Shown: one piece after another, positions 18,023-22,408 of the stretch
Position numbering within the stretch: position 1 is the stretch's first letter
Layout of the letters: each line of letters starts with the position of its first letter
Made by a program: the position numbers and the translations under genes
Source: Reclinomonas americana ATCC 50394
Lineage: Eukaryota; Jakobida; Jakobea; Jakobida
Direction: 5' to 3'
NCBI GenBank assembly: GCA_048213135.1
Contig: PS015861.1
Location: 13,231 to 35,638 of the forward strand
DNA: 22,408 bases
The notes under the pieces: generated by a model
What the model was told of the DNA's origin: nothing
Seen by the model: the letters and a program-made list of their open reading frames with translations, nothing else
The model's database searches: none

Positions 18023-21000
18023 GCAACAGCAACAACAAGTGAGGTGTCATAAACAACAACAAGACGCACACAAAATGTGAGTGTGACACGAAAACAAACA
18101 GTCTCTCAACTCTTGTGCAAACATGCAACCAACAACTGGAAAGCGGGAGAAAAAGAGAGAGAGAGAGAACACACCTGCGTCGTTGTAGAGGTACCGCCGA
18201 AGATCAGCATGACACCTCCACCATTCGCATAACCGCTGCTATCCGCACTCGTACCGCCTACAAGCAAAGAGCACACATCAACCAGGTCATCGTACGCGCA
18301 ATCAACCTCACACACACAATCACTCTCATACACACATCTTAAACCAGAATTCTAGAACATAAGAACATGCACCACACACACACACACCAAGTGTCAATAC
18401 CACTCACCAGTAACAGAACCACCATGCCCATTGTAGTTTGCAGTATTCGATGTGAAGATGCAGTTGCTGATGGTCTGCAACAACAACAACAACAAGAACA
18501 ACAACGAAACAACACGAAGAAGACGCACACAAAGTCAGAGTGACACGAAAACAAACAATCTCTCAACTCTTTCCAAGCTTGTGCAATGCATACAACCAAC
18601 AATAGGAAAGAGAGAGAAAGAGAGAGAAGAAGAGAGAGAGAAAACACACCTGACTTATTGAGGCACCGGCGTTGATCAGCATGACACCTCCACCATTCGC
18701 ATAACCGTTGCTATCCGCACTCGTACCGCCTACAAGCAAAGAGCACACATCAACCAGGTCATCGTACGTGCAATCAACCTCACACAAGCATTCACTCTCA
18801 TACACACATCTTAAACCAGAATTCTAGAACATAAGAACTTGCACCACACGCACACACACCAAGTGTCAATACCACTCACCATTTATTACACCACCATTCC
18901 CATTGTTATTTGCAGAATTCGACGTGAAGGTGCAGTTGCTGATGGTCTGCAATAACAACAACAAGAACAACAACGAAACAACACGAAGAAGACGCACACA
19001 AAGTCAGAGTGAACACGAAAACAAACAATCTCTCAACTCTTTCCAAGCTTGTGCAAAGCATACAACCAACAATAGGAAAGAGAGAGAAAGAGAAGAAGAG
19101 AGAGGAAGAGAGAGAGAGAGAACACACCTGACTTGTAAAGGTACCGGCATCCATCAGCATGATACCTCCACCATTCGTGTTACTGCTGCTATCCGCACTC
19201 GTACCGGCTGCAAGCAAAAAACACACATCAACCAGGTCAACCGTACGTGCAATCAACCTCACACACACATTCACTCTCATACACACATCTTAAACCAGAA
19301 TTCTAGAACATAAGAACAACATGCACCACACACACACACACCAAGTGTCAATACCACTCACCAGTAACAGGACCACCATGCCCATTGTAGTTTGCAGTAT
19401 TCGATGTGAAGATGCAGTTGCTGATGGTCTGCAACAACAACAACAACAACAAGAACAACAACGAAACAACACGAAGAAGACGCACACAAAGTCAGAGTGA
19501 CACGAAAAAACAAACAATCTCTCAACTCTTTCCAAGCTTGTGCAAACATAACTAACAATAGGAATGAGAGAGAGAAAGAGAGAGAAGAAGAGAGAGAGAG
19601 AACACACCTGACTTGTAGAGTTGCCGGCGTTGATCAGCATGACACCACCACCATTCGTGTTACTACTGCTATTCGCACTCATACCGGAGGCTACAAGCAA
19701 AGAGCACACATCAACCAAGTCATCGTACGTGCAATCAACCTCACACACACATTCACTCTCATACACACATCTTAAACCAGAAAATAAGAACAACATGCAC
19801 CCACACCGAGGTAAATACCACTCACAAGTTACAGAACCACCATTCCCATTGTAGTTTGCAGTATTCGATGTGAAGATGCAATTGCTGATGGTCTGCAACA
19901 ACAACAACAACAACAGCAACAACACGAAGAAGACGCACACAAAGTCAGAGTGACACGAAAACAAACAATCTCTCAACTCTTTCCAAGCTTGTGCAAACAT
20001 GCAACCAACAATAGGAAAGAGAGAGAAAGAGAAGAAGAGAGAGAGAACACACCTGCGTTGTTGTAGAGGTACCGCCAAAGATCAGCATGACACCTCCACC
20101 ATTGAAGAAACTGCTGCTATCCGCACTCGTACCGGCTGCAAGCAAAAAAACCACATATATCAGGTCATCGTACGTGCAATCAACCTCTCTCTCACACACA
20201 CACATTCACTCTCATACACGCATCTAATACCGGAACATAAGAACAACATGCACCACATATACACACACCAAGTGTCAATACCACTCACCAGTATTTTCAC
20301 CACCATTCCCATTGTTGCTTGCAGTATTCGACGTGAACGTGCAGTTGCTGATGGTCTGCAACAACAACTACAACAAAAAAACAACAACAACAACACGAAG
20401 AAGACGCACACAAAGTGAGAGCGACACGAAAAACAAACAATCTCTCAACTCTTTCCAAGCTTGTGCAAACATACAACCAACAATAGGAAAGAGAGAGAGA
20501 GAGAACACACCTGACTTGTATCGGTATCGGCGTTGATCAGCATGACACCTCCACCATTCGCATAACCGCTGCTATCCGCACTCGTACCGCCTACAAGCAA
20601 AGAGCACACATCAACCAGGTCATCGTACGTGCAATCAACCTCACACACACATTCACTCTCATACACACATCTTAAACCAGAACATAAGAACAACATGCAC
20701 CACACACACACACCAAGTGTAAATACCACTCACCATTTATTACGCCACCATTCCCATTGTAGTTTGCAGTATTCGATGTAAAGGTGCAGTTGCTGATGAT
20801 CTGCAACAACAACAATAACAACAACAACAACGAAACAACACGGAGAAGACGTATACAAATCAGAGTGACACGAAAACAAAGAGTCTCTCAACTCTTTCCA
20901 AGCTTGTACAAACATACAACCAACAATAGGAAAGAGAGAGAGAGAAAGAGAGAGAGAGAGAAAACACACCTGACTTGTAGAGGTACCGGCGTCGATCAGC

Positions 21001-22136
21001 ATGACACCTCCACCATTCGTGTTACTGCTGCTATCCGCACTCGCACCGTAATCTGCAAGCAAAAAGCACACATCAACCAGGTCAACCGTACGTGCAAGCA
21101 ACCTCACACACACTTATACTCACAAACACATATCTTGAAACGCAACATAATAAAAACATGCAACCACCATTCCCATTGTAGCTTGCAGTATTCGATGTGA
21201 AGGTGCAGTTGCTGATGGTCTGTAACAACAAGAACAACAAGAACAGCAACAGAAACAACAACAACAACAACAATAAAACAACACGGAGAAGACGCACACA
21301 AAGTGAGAGCTACACGAAAATAAACAATCTCTCAACTTATTCCAAGATTGTACAAACGGAAAACGAAACAATCAGAAGAGAAAAGAGAGAGAGAGAGCAC
21401 ACCTGGCTTGCAGAGGTACCGGCGTAGATCAGCATGACACCACCACCATTTGTGTTACCGCTGCTATCTGCAGTCAAAAAACCGTCTTGAACACCTGCAC
21501 AGCACACGTCAACCAGGTCAACCGCACGCGCCATCAACGTCACGCACACACATATACTCTCATACACATTTCTTAAACCGCAACACAAGAACAACACGCA
21601 CCACACATAACGCCAAGAGTCAAACATACCACTCACCAGTTACAGAACCACCATTCCCATTGTTGCTTGCAGTATTCGATGTGAAGGTGCTGTTGCTGAT
21701 GGTCTGGGTGAACTATAAGAGTATTCTATTGACAATATTGCACCGATAACAATGAGGCATTCTCGAAACTACACACAGACCTGAATGTAAGCAGTGATCA
21801 ATAAGGCGCCGCCTCCGGCGACGTTGGCAGAATTTGACGAGTCGGAAGAAACGGAGTTCCCCTTGCCTCCGTTTGAGTTTTGATCAGCTTGGTTGAACAC
21901 GAAAGATGATCCACTGATCTGCCAAAGACAAGCACCGTTGCTAGGCATCAAACGACGCTCAACATGCCATCACAACCCGCACTCACTGTCTGCGTGGCTA
22001 TACCAGCTCCTGCAAAGTACGACCAAATCGCCCCTCCACCGACAAGTGAGCCAACGGCATCTCCAGATTGCTGATTGTTGTTCCCACCGTTTGCATTCGC
22101 CGACGCCGTGTTGTTGAGGAGAAGACTGTTCGTGAT
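11440..22136 (-). CDS. Giant beta-helix, Cys-rich, multi-pass membrane protein (5' partial, 34 exons, 2080 aa in window)
   Basis: Exons, 5' to 3' on the minus strand: 22136-21987, 21918-21781, nine A/B exon pairs (21703-17671), 17607-17467, 17413-17273, 17204-17162, 17097-16994, 16925-16788, 16715-14780, 14715-14552, 14476-13898, 13841-13706, 13354-12690, 12631-12571, 12107-11941, 11884-11686, 11576-11440. The total is 6243 nt, a whole number of codons ending in TGA. In order: about 35 GGG[AV][ILMV]L plus FxxN repeats, as in chlamydial Pmp and other right-handed beta-helix proteins; a linker; a Cys-rich module; about ten hydrophobic segments; and a short acidic cytoplasmic tail. Such proteins occur in several protist groups as cell-surface proteins; function here is unknown. 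The N-terminus and any signal peptide lie beyond 22408. Least certain points: the 16716-16787 donor, and the in-frame intron 14477-14551. Confidence 0.85.
13836..14476 (-). other. Cys-rich extracellular module before the membrane domain
   Basis: Exons 28 and 29 encode CPAGYSYTDIGCQQCPPGEY, then CVPCPVNADCLGG, which fits the GCC2/GCC3 or ephrin-receptor-like CxxGY...CxxCPxG...CxxCP pattern. A later stretch, NRASDSPLCGACK joined to EGYSQWQGVCIPC across the 13842-13897 intron, fits the NR...LCGxCxxGY...CxxC pattern common just before the first membrane helix in such proteins. Choosing the second of two AGs as acceptor (13841/13842) is what keeps this motif intact. Confidence 0.75.
14780..16715 (-). 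other. Intron-free 645-codon beta-helix block (exon 26)
   Basis: One long exon contains about twenty short repeats, each with a GGG/GGA turn followed by small hydrophobics (GGGAVLLV, GGGAMLLD, GGGVYVD, GGALYAA) and a separate FxxN or SxxSxNxA stretch. N-glycosylation sequons are frequent. In contrast to the upstream half, it has no intron in 1.9 kb. It ends in phase 1 at GGC AGC A|GTTGCG. Confidence 0.85.
17671..21703 (-). repeat. Tandem array of nine two-exon cassettes, period about 470 bp
   Basis: Each cassette has an A exon (usually 67 nt, phase 0 to 1, reading TISNCTFTSNTANYNGNGG plus 3 residues) and a B exon (80-92 nt, phase 1 to 0, reading GTSADSSGYANGGGVMLI plus about 8 residues). A exons: 21637-21703, 21165-21219, 20734-20800, 20289-20355, 19826-19892, 19362-19428, 18880-18946, 18408-18474, 17846-17921. 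B exons: 21403-21494, 20970-21052, 20511-20590, 20053-20135, 19608-19690, 19128-19207, 18650-18729, 18175-18257, 17671-17750. The introns are also alike: A-to-B introns begin GTGAGTGGTATTGACACTTG, and B-to-A introns begin GTGTGTTCTCTCTC and end in (TTG)nCAG. Together each pair makes one 46-52 residue beta-helix repeat. Confidence 0.92.
17924..18038. repeat. (CAA)n microsatellite, about 38 units, abutting a splice acceptor
   Basis: On the minus strand this is (TTG)n ending in CAG at the acceptor of exon 17846-17921. Other cassettes have the same tract with only about 3-8 units, so this copy has expanded. Open frames of poly-Asn, poly-Gln or poly-Val across it are not genes. Confidence 0.95.
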
Positions 22137-22408
22137 CTGTGAGAGGGAAAGGGGAAAGGGGGATATGGGGGAAGTGAGGGGAAAGAGTGGGAGAAGAGTG
22201 GGAAGGGAGGAGGGAGGGGGAGAGGAGGGAGGGGGAGGGGAGGGAGAAGGGAGGGGGAAGGGAGGGAGAAGGGAGGGAGAAGGGAGGGAGAAGGTAAAGG
22301 GAGAAGATCAACGGAGAGAGCAAGGGGAAAGAGCAAGGGGAAGAGCAAGGGGAAGGGAGGGAAGACGAAGGGGGACGATAAGCGGGAAGAGAAGGGGGAA
22401 GAGAAGGG
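22137..22408 (-). repeat. Pyrimidine-rich (minus strand) intron end running out of the window
   Basis: The plus strand is a nearly pure purine tract of GGGAAG/GGGAGG units. On the minus strand it forms a long polypyrimidine tract leading to TCTCACAG at the acceptor of exon 21987-22136. No coding sequence is seen. Confidence 0.8.

Noticed and set aside
17805-18128. Poly-Leu, poly-Val, poly-Asn and poly-Gln frames over the CAA tract
   Set aside because: This is an intronic trinucleotide repeat; the real exon is 17846-17921 on the minus strand.
11440-22136. Bacterial origin of the Pmp-like gene
   Set aside because: It has 34 exons with normal splice sites and a eukaryote-style Cys-rich and membrane half. 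Pmp-like repeats are widespread in protists.

Overview
This window is nuclear DNA of a eukaryote, most likely a free-living single-celled one. It has three spliced genes with GT-AG introns. The small introns are mostly 50-75 nt and often carry a CTAAC or CTNAY branch-like motif just before the acceptor. Other introns are long and filled with microsatellites and minisatellites. I cannot name the lineage: there is no rRNA, tRNA or organellar marker. Exon models were built by hand and checked by reading-frame closure. All 34 exons of the minus-strand gene and all 16 exons of the central gene keep frame with no internal stop.

Layout. (1) 1-3295, plus strand: the 3' part of a gene for a single-pass membrane protein. 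It has an extracellular domain, a Gly-rich stalk, a transmembrane segment, and a tail whose exons probably continue across a 1.4 kb repeat-filled intron that includes a 635 bp assembly gap. (2) 3296-4041: an intergenic minisatellite and the presumed promoter and 5'UTR of the next gene. (3) 4042-11358, plus strand: a complete 16-exon gene for an 849-residue Rab-like GTPase. It has a predicted N-myristoylated basic N-terminus, an altered G3 motif (ERSGD where DTAGQ is normal), and an array of seven RRxS[V/I/L] basophilic-kinase sites, each in its own small phase-0 exon. (4) 11359-11439: a shared 3' region only 81 bp long between convergent genes. (5) 11440-22136, minus strand: a giant surface protein, at least 2080 residues in the window and open at its 5' end. 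It has about 35 beta-helix (Pmp-like GGG/FxxN) repeats, a Cys-rich module and a domain with about ten membrane passes. (6) 22137-22408: pyrimidine-rich (minus strand) intron sequence running out of the window.

The two most interesting systems are the GTPase with a one-site-per-exon phosphosite array, and the beta-helix receptor, in which a ~470 bp cassette holding two exons and two introns has been copied in tandem about nine times. Both look built for repeat-number change: skipping or duplicating the units keeps the reading frame. A cadherin-like coding relic lies antisense inside the first intron of the GTPase gene, embedded in an 18 bp satellite related to the 15 bp satellite in intron 6 of the same gene. 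No RNA genes, CRISPR arrays or transposase genes were found.
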